64,000 bases of DNA from Vibrio coralliirubri (GTDB taxonomy: Bacteria; Pseudomonadota; Gammaproteobacteria; Enterobacterales; Vibrionaceae). Under the pieces are notes generated by a model. The model was given only the letters and a program-made list of their open reading frames with translations, searched no databases and was not told the DNA's origin. The position numbers were made by a program, and so were the translations under genes. Numbering within the stretch: the stretch's first letter is position 1; each line of letters opens with the position of its first letter. The stretch is taken from assembly GCF_024347375.1 (NCBI RefSeq), contig NZ_AP025471.1, forward strand, positions 434,001-498,000, given 5' to 3'. Positions 52,945 to 62,266 of this stretch are shown here, one piece after another.

Positions 52945-54000
52945 ATGAAAAAATTAGCATTAGTAGTTTTAGGTTTAAGCGCAGTTTCTCTTTCTTCTTA
53001 CGCAGCTGAAGAAGTTTCAACTCTGACAAAGTTCTTCAATGCCGATGGTGAAGTGACTACCGTCGACAATTACGCGGTGTACGAAACGTCACGCCAATAT
53101 TTGAAAAACCAAGAGCTTGTTGGCGTTAATAAATTCCTACACAAACGCGAACTCACGCCAACCGATAAACAGCCGGTGGTTCGCATGAACCGAGACACTT
53201 ACTACTCAATGGCTGTGATTAACGTTTCGCAAGGCGCGACGATTACGTTGCCTGAGATTCCTGAAGGCAAATACATGTCGATGGAAGTGATTACAGAAGA
53301 CCACCGCATTCAGCCAATGCAATACGGTTCTGGTACGTTTGATCTTTCTACACACAGTGGCGACCACGTTTATGTCATCGTTCGTACCGACGCGACGTTC
53401 ACCAAAGATGAAGTTCACAAAATCCAAAATCAGATGAGCATTGATGCAAAAGCAGACGGCGAATTCATGGCAATGCAAGTGGATGAGAAATCATTCGATG
53501 AGGTAGAGAAAAACCTTAAGATGGAAATGCCAAAACTACTAAAACGCGATGGTGCTCAGGCGACGTTTGGTATGTTTACCAGCCCTGAAGATGCTTCAAA
53601 AGAGATGTTTACCAAAGAGAAGTACGCAGTGGGTGCGGCCATCGGTTGGGGTGGCGCGCAGTTAGATGACAATATTTATGAAGTCTCTGGCAACTTCCCG
53701 GCAGACACTTGTCATCAGGCAACCTTTGATGACCCTAAAAACCAAGCGTTTTGGTCGGTAACTGTCTACAACAAGCAAGGTTTCATGTTTGGTGAAGTGG
53801 CGAACGTAAGCTCAAACACGGCTGAGAAAAATGCAGATGGCACTTACACAGTAAGCTTTGGTTGTGGTGATGATGCAGTCAACAATATCAAAACAGAGAA
53901 CGATTCTGGTGTGTTTAACTTAGCTTTCCGCCATTACATCCCAAGCCAAAAAGTACGTGATGGATTCCGAGTACTTCCTTACGTTAAAGCTGTGAACTAA
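52945..54000 (+). CDS. DUF1254/DUF1214-type exported protein, 351 aa
   Basis: Signal peptide (about 1-20, ending LSSYAA). A shortened DUF1254 region (VVRMNRDTYYSMAVINVSQG, YMSMEVITEDHR) is followed by a DUF1214 region (NQAFWSVTVYNKQG; ending FRVLPYVKA). Such proteins are common in marine bacteria; the structure is beta-rich and the substrate unknown. Shorter than the relative at 60701 (477 aa). AGAGG seven bases before the ATG. Own promoter and strong terminator. Confidence 0.82.
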   Translation: MKKLALVVLGLSAVSLSSYAAEEVSTLTKFFNADGEVTTVDNYAVYETSRQYLKNQELVGVNKFLHKRELTPTDKQPVVRMNRDTYYSMAVINVSQGATITLPEIPEGKYMSMEVITEDHRIQPMQYGSGTFDLSTHSGDHVYVIVRTDATFTKDEVHKIQNQMSIDAKADGEFMAMQVDEKSFDEVEKNLKMEMPKLLKRDGAQATFGMFTSPEDASKEMFTKEKYAVGAAIGWGGAQLDDNIYEVSGNFPADTCHQATFDDPKNQAFWSVTVYNKQGFMFGEVANVSSNTAEKNADGTYTVSFGCGDDAVNNIKTENDSGVFNLAFRHYIPSQKVRDGFRVLPYVKAVN

Positions 54001-54415
54001 TGTTGCGATAGTCGCATAACGATTGATAGATACGCGCTATTACCCGTGGTAGTAGCGCGTTTTTTTATGGGTTCTATTTCATTTCTTGCTTTCTTAAGTG
54101 GAGAAACACAAAGGCCGAGTCAAAAAATGGTCTAACTTTGGTTATACGCAGCGTGCCTCAGTTCAAATAAATCAATTAAACCTTCTTCCATCGATGCTTT
54201 CAGTTACCCCAAGCATCTGATCGAATTTAAACCCGCTGACACCTTATGTGACAACGCTTCCAGTTATCTTTGCAGGCTCTAAAGAGAACAAACACCACAT
54301 ACCAGCGTTATAAAAACCGATAGCCGTGGAGTGTTATGAGTCCTATTTGAGGTGTATAGTTATAGGTAATTCATTGGGTTATCGAATATTTAAGTTATCA
54401 AAAGATGTGTATGTC
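54001..54415. other. Intergenic region before the pilin-like gene
   Basis: 415 bases: the DUF1254 gene terminator at 54032-54066, then sequence with no supported ORF or obvious motif up to the pilin-like start. Confidence 0.5.
54032..54066 (+). terminator. Terminator of the DUF1254 gene at 52945
   Basis: ACGCGCTA pairs with TAGCGCGT, extended through ACC/GGT inside, then seven Ts. Confidence 0.9.
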
Positions 54416-54973
54416 ATGAAGAAAAACGGATTTACTTTAATTGAACTGATCGTGGTGATTATCATACTCGGAGTGTTGGCAGTAACTGCTGCTCCTAGAT
54501 TTCTAGGTATTCAAGAGTCTGCAAGAGAAGCGGTACTTGAAGGTGTTGCGGGTGCGATGGAAGGCGTAATCACTCAGGTAACTTCTAAAGCGATTATTGT
54601 TGGATTAGATCCGGCTGCTAGCAACCCAAGTGATCAGAGCAACTATGTTATCGATTTCGGTATCGGCAGTGTTGAAGTTGACTGGGGAACTCTTTGCCCG
54701 GAAAGCCGAGGGGAATCAGGGGATAAATTGAACATGCTCGATTTCCTTACCTTGTCAGACGATGACAGCTTAACCTCTGATTTTGCTAATAGGTATACAG
54801 TGGTTGGTTATGAATACCCGTTTACCACTGGAGATCTTGGCGGTGCGATAATAGACGATCTTCCATCTGGTTGTTATGTTCTCTATGACTCTTTTGGTGG
54901 TAGAACAAGTGGAGATACATGCCCAGCTGATGGTTGTGTATGTACAGTTGAAGTAGTTAACGACGAGTGTTAA
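54416..54973 (+). CDS. Type IV pilin-like protein
   Basis: 185 residues from ATG 54416; the frame reaches 54326 but only this start places the prepilin leader correctly. MKKNGFTLIELIVVIIILGV has the prepilin-peptidase site (G before F) and Glu at +5, followed by the hydrophobic helix. The globular domain has several Cys pairs near the C terminus (GCYVLYDSF, TCPADGCVCT). It resembles MSHA-type or minor pilins. It stands alone, without assembly genes. Poor ribosome binding site. Confidence 0.8.
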   Translation: MKKNGFTLIELIVVIIILGVLAVTAAPRFLGIQESAREAVLEGVAGAMEGVITQVTSKAIIVGLDPAASNPSDQSNYVIDFGIGSVEVDWGTLCPESRGESGDKLNMLDFLTLSDDDSLTSDFANRYTVVGYEYPFTTGDLGGAIIDDLPSGCYVLYDSFGGRTSGDTCPADGCVCTVEVVNDEC

Positions 54974-55007
54974 ACCAAACACATCAACTGATTTATAGAC
55001 ATTCAAT

Positions 55008-55049
55008 AAAAAAGCGCGTTATTACCAGTTGGTAGTAACGCGCTTTTTT
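55008..55049. terminator. Bidirectional terminator between pilin-like and MATE genes
   Basis: GCGCGTTATTACC pairs with GGTAGTAACGCGC (one mismatch) around AGTT, flanked by six As and six Ts, serving both convergent genes. Confidence 0.93.
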
Positions 55050-55070
55050 ATATTAGATTATTGGTCTATC

Positions 55071-56453
55071 TTAGTTTGCTAATGCAACATCTGCTGGTGG
55101 CAAATCACGCTTCTTAATTACGTATCGCAAGCGAAGCAACATCAACGCAGCTGATACGCTTAACCCCGTCAGAATACCAATCCAAAAGCCTTCTTCACCC
55201 ATTGCTGGAACAATGTGGTCTGTTAAGCCCAGCACCATACCGAGTGGTAGTGCCAAGCCCCAGTAAGAAGCGATAGCTAAGATCATTGGGATCTTAGTAT
55301 CTTTATAGCCACGTAATGCACCGTTAGCAGACGTTTGCAATGCATCGCTGAATTGGTACATAGCTGTAAAGGTCAATAATACTGCTGCTGTTGCGCTTAT
55401 CGCAGGGTCAGTGGTGTAAAGCCTAATGATCCACTCTGGGAACAGAAGGAACATCGCAACCGAAAGCAATGAAATCAACGCGGCAACCAAAATACCGACT
55501 TTGCTGCGTTCAATTGCGCCTAGTTCGTCTTTTTCGCCAAGAGCGTGCCCAACACGAATCGTAATGCCAAATGAGATACTCATTGGAATCACGTAAGTTA
55601 GGCTCGAGATGTTAAGTGCAATTTGCGCCGCTGCTACGTTCTCTGCACCAATACGACCAATCATCAGTGCGATTACCGCAAAGATGCTGCCACAAACTGC
55701 AATGTTCATCCCGATAGGTAAACCTAATCTTAGAAGGTGAAGCATCTCTTTTGCTTTTGGCTTCGCATCTGAAAAGTTGATGATGGTCTTGTAATGGTGA
55801 TGACCTTTAATGTAGGAATACAGCATTCCCGACATTAGCCAATACACCAAGCTTGTTGCCCAGCCACAACCCACTGCGCCCATTTCAGGGAAGCCGAACT
55901 TACCGTAGATAAGCACGTAGTTGACCGGAATATTCACCAATAAACCAACCACAGAAATGATCATTGGTACTTTGGTGTTGTTCATACCTTCACAGAAGCC
56001 GTTCAAGGTGTAGAACAGGGCAATCCCCGGCACTCCGAATGCTAGGGCAAAGGCATAATCGCTGCCAATAGGGATGATCTCAGCGGCTACGCCAATCCAT
56101 TCTAAGATCGGTTTCGCACTCACTAAGTAAGCGATAAGCAGCACGCTAGCAATTAATGCGATCCAAACCATCTGGAAGAATTCAACAGAGATACTTTGAA
56201 AGTCACGTGCGCCTCGGTGGTATGCGACAACAGGCGTTAACGCCATAATCACGCCACGCAGTAGCAGCAACACAGGAATCCAAAGGCTAGTGCCGAGAGC
56301 AATAGCGGCGAGATCGGCAGGGCTTACTTGGCCAGCCATCGTCGTATCGACAAATCCCATCGCTTGGGTAGCTATTTGAGTCAAAATGATTGGAACCGAA
56401 AGATGCATAAGCGCACCCGATTCACGAGTAAAAGGACGAAGTTTCGTTAGCAT
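55071..56453 (-). CDS. MATE-family multidrug/Na+ antiporter
   Basis: 460 residues, about 12 membrane segments. Family features: LSVPIILTQIATQAMGFVDT followed by TMAGQVSPADLAAIALG in the first lobe, and the second lobe starting near GMNIAVCGSIF. MATE pumps export cationic drugs in exchange for Na+ or H+. It is a paralogue of NorM rather than NorM itself by the opening residues. Long AT-rich upstream region. Confidence 0.9.
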   Translation of the reverse strand: MLTKLRPFTRESGALMHLSVPIILTQIATQAMGFVDTTMAGQVSPADLAAIALGTSLWIPVLLLLRGVIMALTPVVAYHRGARDFQSISVEFFQMVWIALIASVLLIAYLVSAKPILEWIGVAAEIIPIGSDYAFALAFGVPGIALFYTLNGFCEGMNNTKVPMIISVVGLLVNIPVNYVLIYGKFGFPEMGAVGCGWATSLVYWLMSGMLYSYIKGHHHYKTIINFSDAKPKAKEMLHLLRLGLPIGMNIAVCGSIFAVIALMIGRIGAENVAAAQIALNISSLTYVIPMSISFGITIRVGHALGEKDELGAIERSKVGILVAALISLLSVAMFLLFPEWIIRLYTTDPAISATAAVLLTFTAMYQFSDALQTSANGALRGYKDTKIPMILAIASYWGLALPLGMVLGLTDHIVPAMGEEGFWIGILTGLSVSAALMLLRLRYVIKKRDLPPADVALAN

Positions 56454-56806
56454 GGAAGTTCACAACACCAATATAAATACACGAATGATGGCAGGATGGC
56501 CGGTGTGCATTTTAGGATGTGCCCCGTTGGGCGGGCGACAATATAAACACCTTACCGTATAGGGTCAAGCATTGGATTTATAGAGTTTAACTAACTCTGA
56601 GATAGGGATAGGTTCTTATGGTTAAAATACTAGTTTAATATCTATAAGTGGATGATTTTAATAGAAATTAAACCGGATGATAAATTTCGATATTTACGTA
56701 TTAAATTTTCAAATGGGCATCACAAATTGCGCTTATATCTATTACCTAGAATTTATTCTTTAACTGTCTGATAATAGGGCGATATATTTCTATTAAAGGT
56801 ATAGAT
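56454..56806. other. Intergenic region between the MATE gene and the 86-aa gene
   Basis: 353 bases, AT-rich. It must hold the divergent promoters; I see no ORF, repeat or strong motif. Confidence 0.5.
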
Positions 56807-57067
56807 ATGGAATCGAAAGTTGAGTTGTTGGCATTACTCACTCAAGAATATTGTGATTATTGTGAAATACCAGTGAGTGAAGTCCAGAAAAAGCGTGAAA
56901 AGAAGTCATTTATTAATGGTCTTATGACGGCATCGAGAGTCATCGGGGTTAGCTTTGATGAGCTAAACGAGATTGTTGGCGCTAATACTGAGTCAAAATT
57001 TGACAGTCTAGACGACAAGCTCGCTATCCCAACTTACATACGAAATAAAATTGAGCTTGAGAGATAG
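56807..57067 (+). CDS. Hypothetical protein, 86 aa
   Basis: Small soluble protein, largely helical and charged (EVQKKREKKSFINGLMTASR), without signal peptide or membrane segment. AAAGG lies 7-11 bases before the ATG. Unrecognised. Confidence 0.6.
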   Translation: MESKVELLALLTQEYCDYCEIPVSEVQKKREKKSFINGLMTASRVIGVSFDELNEIVGANTESKFDSLDDKLAIPTYIRNKIELER

Positions 57068-57143
57068 CCAGCAGATCGGCGACGCGCATAGTTAATTTGA
57101 ACACTATGTACCATATTCTGTTTGATTGGGTTTAGAGAGCTTC

Positions 57144-57251
57144 CTACTGCCACAAAGCCAGCAGAAACACCAAAAGCCCAATCCCAAGCGTGACCTTCAG
57201 AAGTAAACCAAGAGGGGCCCCACCTTTTGGTGCTTTATTGCAACATCCCAT
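57144..57251 (-). CDS. Small membrane protein, 35 aa, Cys-Cys N terminus
   Basis: ATG at 57251 to TAG at 57144-57146. GAGGAAA lies 5-11 bases before the ATG, a strong ribosome binding site; a further in-frame ATG at 57269 would add six residues. The product starts MGCCNKAPKGGAPLG and continues into one hydrophobic helix (VTLGIGLLVFLLALWQ) to the end. The Gly-Cys-Cys start could allow metal binding or acylation. Function unknown. Confidence 0.65.
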   Translation of the reverse strand: MGCCNKAPKGGAPLGLLLKVTLGIGLLVFLLALWQ

Positions 57252-57346
57252 AATTGTTTCCTCATTCATCGTTGGATTCGTTTCACCTTAAACCTTTCCC
57301 TTACGGTAAGGTCAATGCTTTACATAATTTGGAATCCGAAAAACAA

Positions 57347-57372
57347 AAAAGCGAACCAAGTGGTTCACTTTT
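57347..57372 (-). terminator. Terminator of the LysR gene at 57609
   Basis: On the minus strand GTGAACC pairs with GGTTCGC (one mismatch) around ACTT and is followed by six Ts. It lies about 240 bases beyond the LysR stop; the stretch between (57373-57608) shows nothing else. Confidence 0.6.
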
Positions 57373-57608
57373 GTTTATTTAAAATCAACAAAATTTACCA
57401 TAGATAGAGGGCTTACCAATTGATGTGCTGGTGCCAACTCTAGGTTTGCTCATACTCTCTATCGAGGTGAATCTAACGTTGATGACAAACTAGGTTACAT
57501 AAGAGCATAAGTAGCAGTGACTATTTACACCGCGTTGTTGTAAGACGATGTTTTCCATTGCTTATTAGAGTTATTCAGCCTGCTGGGTTAGGTTGCTTAT
57601 AAAAACAC

Positions 57609-58535
57609 TCAGCTCAATCCTTTGATTGTGTCAAAAACGAGTTCCTTTAGCCAAGTCAGGTAAGGTGAATGCCGAGAGCGGTGAGCGTAAAAGCCACCAA
57701 TGGAGAAATCTGGCCCTTCTTCAAAGTGCGCGATATCAAGGAGCACCATATCATCGGGGGTAGAGTGCCTGACAATATGACTGACTGGGAAGAGGCAATG
57801 GTGATCGGTAACAGCTTGATAGCAAAGGTCTATTTTATCTGTTCTCAGCAAAACCTTTGGTTCAATGTTTCTTGCTCTCAGATAGGTTTCTGCAAATGTA
57901 TCGCCTTTATGGTAATCAGGCATAAGCATCAGCGCCAATGGCATACTTCCAACATCTTCAGGCGTAATGCTCCCTTTTTGACTCATAGGGTGATGTGCTG
58001 AGCAGCAAAGCATAAACTTGGCGGGGGTCACGTGTTGCTGAATTATTTCCTTGGTGATGTTAAGGGGCATAAAGTTGATCCCCAAGTCCACTTGGTTTGT
58101 TTTGATTTTCAGCTCGGTATCGTGAGACCAGTTTTGAATGTTTATTGTTGCATTAGGGGCCGATTGAGTCAGCATTCTCAATAAGGGGCTCATGACGGGA
58201 TAACAGAGTACGGTGTTGATGTGGATACTGATCTCACCGGTGTACTCTTGTGGATTAAAGCTACTGCCCTGTTCAAAGATTGCTTCGAGTCTCGCTAGAA
58301 CATCCGGTAACTGTAAGAGCAATTCTTCGCACTTTGGGGTTGGCTCTAAGCCATGCTTTTGCCTTAAGAACAGCTGGTCATTAAATTGTTCTCTCAGTTT
58401 TCTTAGCGACTTACTGACCGCAGGTTGACTGATAAAAAGTCGTTCACCAGTTCGTTTGGTATTCTTCTCTTCTCCAAGTATTTTCAGTAACTTTAGAGAG
58501 TTGAAGTCGAGCCGTAACATCTCAGACTCTTTCAT
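57609..58535 (-). CDS. LysR-family regulator
   Basis: 308 residues from ATG 58535, which has AAGGA six bases upstream; the ATG at 58553 lacks this. HTH: LLKILGEEKNTKRTGERLFI then SQPAVSKSLRKLREQFNDQL. Its N-terminal region resembles the decayed LysR pseudogene at 62267 (shared LGEE.NT run). It lies just downstream of the outer-membrane genes in the same direction, with its own promoter region. Candidate regulator of the 58.7-62.1 kb genes. Confidence 0.87.
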   Translation of the reverse strand: MKESEMLRLDFNSLKLLKILGEEKNTKRTGERLFISQPAVSKSLRKLREQFNDQLFLRQKHGLEPTPKCEELLLQLPDVLARLEAIFEQGSSFNPQEYTGEISIHINTVLCYPVMSPLLRMLTQSAPNATINIQNWSHDTELKIKTNQVDLGINFMPLNITKEIIQQHVTPAKFMLCCSAHHPMSQKGSITPEDVGSMPLALMLMPDYHKGDTFAETYLRARNIEPKVLLRTDKIDLCYQAVTDHHCLFPVSHIVRHSTPDDMVLLDIAHFEEGPDFSIGGFYAHRSRHSPYLTWLKELVFDTIKGLS

Positions 58536-58674
58536 AGGCAATCCTTGCTTCATGACAATTCAGTCAGATTATCATGAAGTTAATGGTATTGCACAAGGTC
58601 TAATCACTGTATTTAGGCATGGGGAGTATGTTTCATCCTCCTCACTGTGTTCGAGAATAATCTAGCTTTGCGAA

Positions 58675-59382
58675 CTAATTAAATTCGTATCGATAGTTAA
58701 TTGATAGGACATCCCTCGAGCCGAATTGAGAGCTATCACTAAAGATTGCATAGCTATTGACGGACTGGTTTTTGTCGATTCGGTAGCTGGCTCCAACACC
58801 TAAATACGCATTATTGGTATTATTGCTGCCGAGACTACCTCCGCCACCTAACATTAGTGTCACTCGATCATTTATTGGTTTTAATGCGAGCATTCCCAAA
58901 TACCCGCCGTGACTTTCTATCGGCATCAATACTGAGCCGTCATGCACGCTTTGATGAGTAGGTACTGTCACATGGCCTTCAGTGTAGTTATAACCAAAGG
59001 CAGGGAAAAGCTGCCAGTCCCTGGGTGTCACACCAAACACACTCAAAGGGACAAATGTTCCCAAGTTGTAACTGGTACTTTCGCCACCATTTTCATATTG
59101 ATTTCTTTTGAAATTGAAGTTGACGATCCCTTTGCTAAATAGCCAAGAACCCCTAATACGCCACTCACTACCATCTGAATTGATATTGCCACTGACCATT
59201 CTTGCGCCATCAAGTCCTAACGAGCCATTGAGTGTCAATTCGCCGTTGTATCCACCGCCCAATCTAGTCACTATTTTGGTGGGATCTTCTTGGTTTTTTT
59301 CCTCATCGATTAACTCATAGGCCGTAACTTGGAATGAAATAAGTGATAATAGATAAAATGCTAGTGTATTTTTAGACAACAT
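58675..59382 (-). CDS. Small outer-membrane barrel-type protein, 235 aa
   Basis: Signal peptide (about 1-20, LSLISFQVTA then YELID). Alternating strands with Gly/Asn turns (YNGELTLNGSLGLDG, YLGVGASYRIDKNQSVNSYA) and a C-terminal RYEFN end typical of barrels. Same size class as the proteins at 59475 and 38997. Family unknown. Second gene behind the 59475 gene, about 90 bases apart, probably co-transcribed. Confidence 0.68.
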   Translation of the reverse strand: MLSKNTLAFYLLSLISFQVTAYELIDEEKNQEDPTKIVTRLGGGYNGELTLNGSLGLDGARMVSGNINSDGSEWRIRGSWLFSKGIVNFNFKRNQYENGGESTSYNLGTFVPLSVFGVTPRDWQLFPAFGYNYTEGHVTVPTHQSVHDGSVLMPIESHGGYLGMLALKPINDRVTLMLGGGGSLGSNNTNNAYLGVGASYRIDKNQSVNSYAIFSDSSQFGSRDVLSINYRYEFN

Positions 59383-59474
59383 ATTTAACGTCCAAACTAT
59401 TTGATAATAAATTGTTCATTGATAGGTATTGTCCTTTTTGTTTTCTAGCCCTCCTTGGCAATATTTTTATTGTT

Positions 59475-60236
59475 TTAAAATTGATAGTTGTATTCTACTC
59501 TGAAGTCAGTGCCCTTTAAGGCCTCCCCAAAATTCCAGAATGCTCTGATATTACTTTGAGTATTTATTTGATAGCTTGTTGCGATTTCATGTTGCCAACC
59601 ATATAGATTGCTAAAAGTCTCCAACCCACCGAGCTGTGTGGTGTACATTGGGTTGTAGTTCAACCAAACTTGGTCATTGAGCTCAATTTTTGAATAGACG
59701 CCGAGCAATCCAAAACTTGAAGGGATGGCATATCCAATTGATCCGATTGCGTTGTCCTCGTCATCAACCAATAATGCTGAATCAACATCCGCTACATTCA
59801 CCCCAATGCCTGCTAAAGGGTAGAGCTGTACTGGCCCAAATGCTGGAAGTGCTTGAATCATAGAATAAGAGGCTGAGCCAAGCTTTTGATTGAAATCCCA
59901 GTTGATATCAATTTGCGAACCTAGGCCGTTTTGTGTATCAACCGTAAAGTGTCGATAACGAAGAGAATCAAAACTGTCGTTCCCATTTAAGCTCAAGGCA
60001 TCAGCGGCAAAGCCCTTTGCTTCAAGTACATGCATTGCCATGGTTGAGTCGTTGTTGGTGTCGTAGGCTTGACCAAATTTGAAATTGAGACCTTTATTGG
60101 TTGCGCCGATCCCTGCCTGTGAATAGACGGAGAGTGGATCTGACATATCTTGATATTCTTCGGCCACTGCAGGGTTAAATGCAATCGAAAGAAGGGATGC
60201 AATGGTTGCTACTTTAATAGAATGTGTTGATTTCAT
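59475..60236 (-). CDS. Small outer-membrane barrel-type protein, 253 aa
   Basis: ATG 60236 (AAGAG five bases upstream) gives a signal peptide (about 1-25, ending NPAVAEE); a longer frame to 60290 is not supported. Strands alternate to a C-terminal FRVEYNYQF with terminal Phe. Shares with the 38997 protein the same size, a VQLYPLAGIG/LQLFPRLGVL segment and similar strand order, suggesting the same family. Upstream region 60237-60700 carries a weak operator-like site. Confidence 0.7.
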   Translation of the reverse strand: MKSTHSIKVATIASLLSIAFNPAVAEEYQDMSDPLSVYSQAGIGATNKGLNFKFGQAYDTNNDSTMAMHVLEAKGFAADALSLNGNDSFDSLRYRHFTVDTQNGLGSQIDINWDFNQKLGSASYSMIQALPAFGPVQLYPLAGIGVNVADVDSALLVDDEDNAIGSIGYAIPSSFGLLGVYSKIELNDQVWLNYNPMYTTQLGGLETFSNLYGWQHEIATSYQINTQSNIRAFWNFGEALKGTDFRVEYNYQF

Positions 60237-60700
60237 AATAACTCTTATTTTATCTATCCCTCCGTGGTAATTATTTAAGCCTGTTTCCAATGAGACCCTG
60301 TAATTAATGGCAAAGACGATATAAAGCTATTCGTCCTTGCGATGTTTAAATAATAATTGGAGATGAAACCATGGAGAAATGAGAAGGAAGACTTCAAGTT
60401 ATTACCGCAAGTTATACCTATCCTCTATTTAATGGACAGGAAACCTAGGGATATTGAATAAGTGATATTAGTTTTGGTTATTCCTTAATGTAGTTTTCGT
60501 AATTTCTTTTTAAGTAAATCCAATATTACTATTGAAGCGAATCGATGAGGGGGATCACTCATCTACGTTTTGGTAGAAATACTGACTATGGATTGTCCAG
60601 TTTTCTCTTTTGAGTAAGCGTGCACATAAAGCCGAGAGTATTGGTCGCTCTGGTGATTTTGTTGCGCTGTACTGAATCAATTCCATCAGTGAGCATTTAT
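60237..60700. other. Divergent intergenic region of the 59475 and 60701 genes
   Basis: 464 bases with promoters for both genes. On the minus strand it contains CCATGGTTTCATCTCCA (60374 to 60358), whose core matches the GAYG operators; a TATATC -10-like hexamer lies about 45 bp away. It also has GATGA/TCATC arms at about 60545-60564. No ORF supported. Confidence 0.45.
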
Positions 60701-62134
60701 ATGAAAAAAACGATGATTTCCTTAGCACTTTCCACCATGGCTTTTAATTCTTTTGCGGTTGATATTCCATCTGGTTATCCGATGTTGAACAGTGAAGAGG
60801 TCTATCAACAGATGGATCTCGAAAACCTAACAAGTGCTTATGTGGATTTGCAACCTGAAGCGGCGTTTATGTCCCTTTACCAGTCATATATTGATGCTGG
60901 GTCAACAGAGCAGAACATTGGAATTATGGAAACATCCGTAGACCCGAGACAGATCGTTCTCACCGCAAACTCGGAAACCGTGTATGCCGTTCACCCGGTT
61001 AACTTGCAAGCACAAGGTGGCGCAGTCGTATTAGAAGTCCCTTCCGGTGTGATGGGAATGGCCAATGGTCCAGGGTGGACATCATTTGCAGATTTTGGTT
61101 TGACGGGACCTGATCGTGGAAAAGGTGGGATCTATTTACTCACAGCACCTCAATGGGAAGGGGAAATACCAGAAGGTATGATCCATGCACCTTCTCCAAC
61201 CAATACAATTGTCTGGCTAATCAGAGCTTTCCAAGGTGAAGATGGCATGCGAGGTTCAGCCAACACGCTTAGAGAAGGTATAAAAACGTACTCCCTTAGC
61301 GATATAAATGAGCCACCAAAAACGACCTTCTACAATACCTCAGAGCCGGTATATCAAGATGGTGGTTATCAAGATATGCTTTTTCATAAGCAGGATATTC
61401 CTGAGCTAATTAAGCAATACTATTTGCTCAATGGCTACGGTGCAGAGAAGCACCACTATAATACAGCGCACCTCTATCATGCTGGGTTCTTTGATGGCTC
61501 GGTAGATCCTGAACTGGCAAAACAGGCAAAAGACTTAGCATGGGAGCGCGTACTCACCTTAACTTTTGCAAATCGTGAAGACGATGCCTATCAGTGGGGC
61601 CGAGAAGTGAGCGATTGGGTTTTGCCTAATACCACCGCCGATGAAAACTGGACACATCGTAGTTTTGATATGGTAGATCCTGTGGCTCAAGTCGTGTGGG
61701 CTCACCAAGCGACCTTTACCGCAGCGGCAATGACAAGGCCTCCTCAGGGTACAGGCGCGGTATATGTCTCGACTTATGTGGATAGTGAAGGAAACTATTT
61801 AGATGGCTCAAACTGCTATCAGCTGAACATTCCTGCTGAGGTTCCATACAATAACTTCTGGTCTTTGGTTACATACAATGCCCTTAAGCGCTCAATGATC
61901 CAGAATGATCACTTTTCTTGGGGGATAAACAGCTACCAAGAAGGGTTACAACAGAATACTGATGGGTCTTACAGCATCTTCTGGGGGCCAAATGTTGAGA
62001 ATAATGAGAACTCTATTCAAACCAATACTGACGAGGGCTTTTTCCCATACTTCAGAATTTATGGTCCTACAGATACTTGGTATGACAATAGTTGGGTAAT
62101 GCCAAACATAGAGCGGGTAAGTTGCGCTCTATAA
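60701..62134 (+). CDS. DUF1254/DUF1214 exported protein, 477 aa
   Basis: The frame starts at a GTG (60620) but the ATG at 60701 gives a clean signal peptide (MKKTMISLALSTMAFNSFA). Two-domain architecture: DUF1254 (about residues 60-200, VLTANSETVYAVHPVNLQAQ; WTSFADFGLTGPDRGKGG) and DUF1214 (C-terminal third, YNNFWSLVTYNALKRSMIQN; ending FRIYGPTDTWYDNSWVMPNI). Common in marine bacteria, sometimes near aromatic or toxicant-response genes; no defined activity. Relative of the 52945 gene. Confidence 0.85.
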   Translation: MKKTMISLALSTMAFNSFAVDIPSGYPMLNSEEVYQQMDLENLTSAYVDLQPEAAFMSLYQSYIDAGSTEQNIGIMETSVDPRQIVLTANSETVYAVHPVNLQAQGGAVVLEVPSGVMGMANGPGWTSFADFGLTGPDRGKGGIYLLTAPQWEGEIPEGMIHAPSPTNTIVWLIRAFQGEDGMRGSANTLREGIKTYSLSDINEPPKTTFYNTSEPVYQDGGYQDMLFHKQDIPELIKQYYLLNGYGAEKHHYNTAHLYHAGFFDGSVDPELAKQAKDLAWERVLTLTFANREDDAYQWGREVSDWVLPNTTADENWTHRSFDMVDPVAQVVWAHQATFTAAAMTRPPQGTGAVYVSTYVDSEGNYLDGSNCYQLNIPAEVPYNNFWSLVTYNALKRSMIQNDHFSWGINSYQEGLQQNTDGSYSIFWGPNVENNENSIQTNTDEGFFPYFRIYGPTDTWYDNSWVMPNIERVSCAL

Positions 62135-62266
62135 AGAGTGAATTGGTTTAACTACAGAGGTTACACAAATCACGTTAACTATTAATCACTTGTCGTAAAA
62201 GGGAATAGGCTAGGCATATAATCCAAATCAACCAAGGTTGTATATGCACTTAAAGGTGACCGCGTT

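Noticed and set aside
58625..58641. Operator-like AGTATGTTTCATCCTCC upstream of the LysR gene at 57609.
   Set aside because: Only the core matches; both outer half-sites fail and no -10-like hexamer lies at 43.5 bp in a useful direction.
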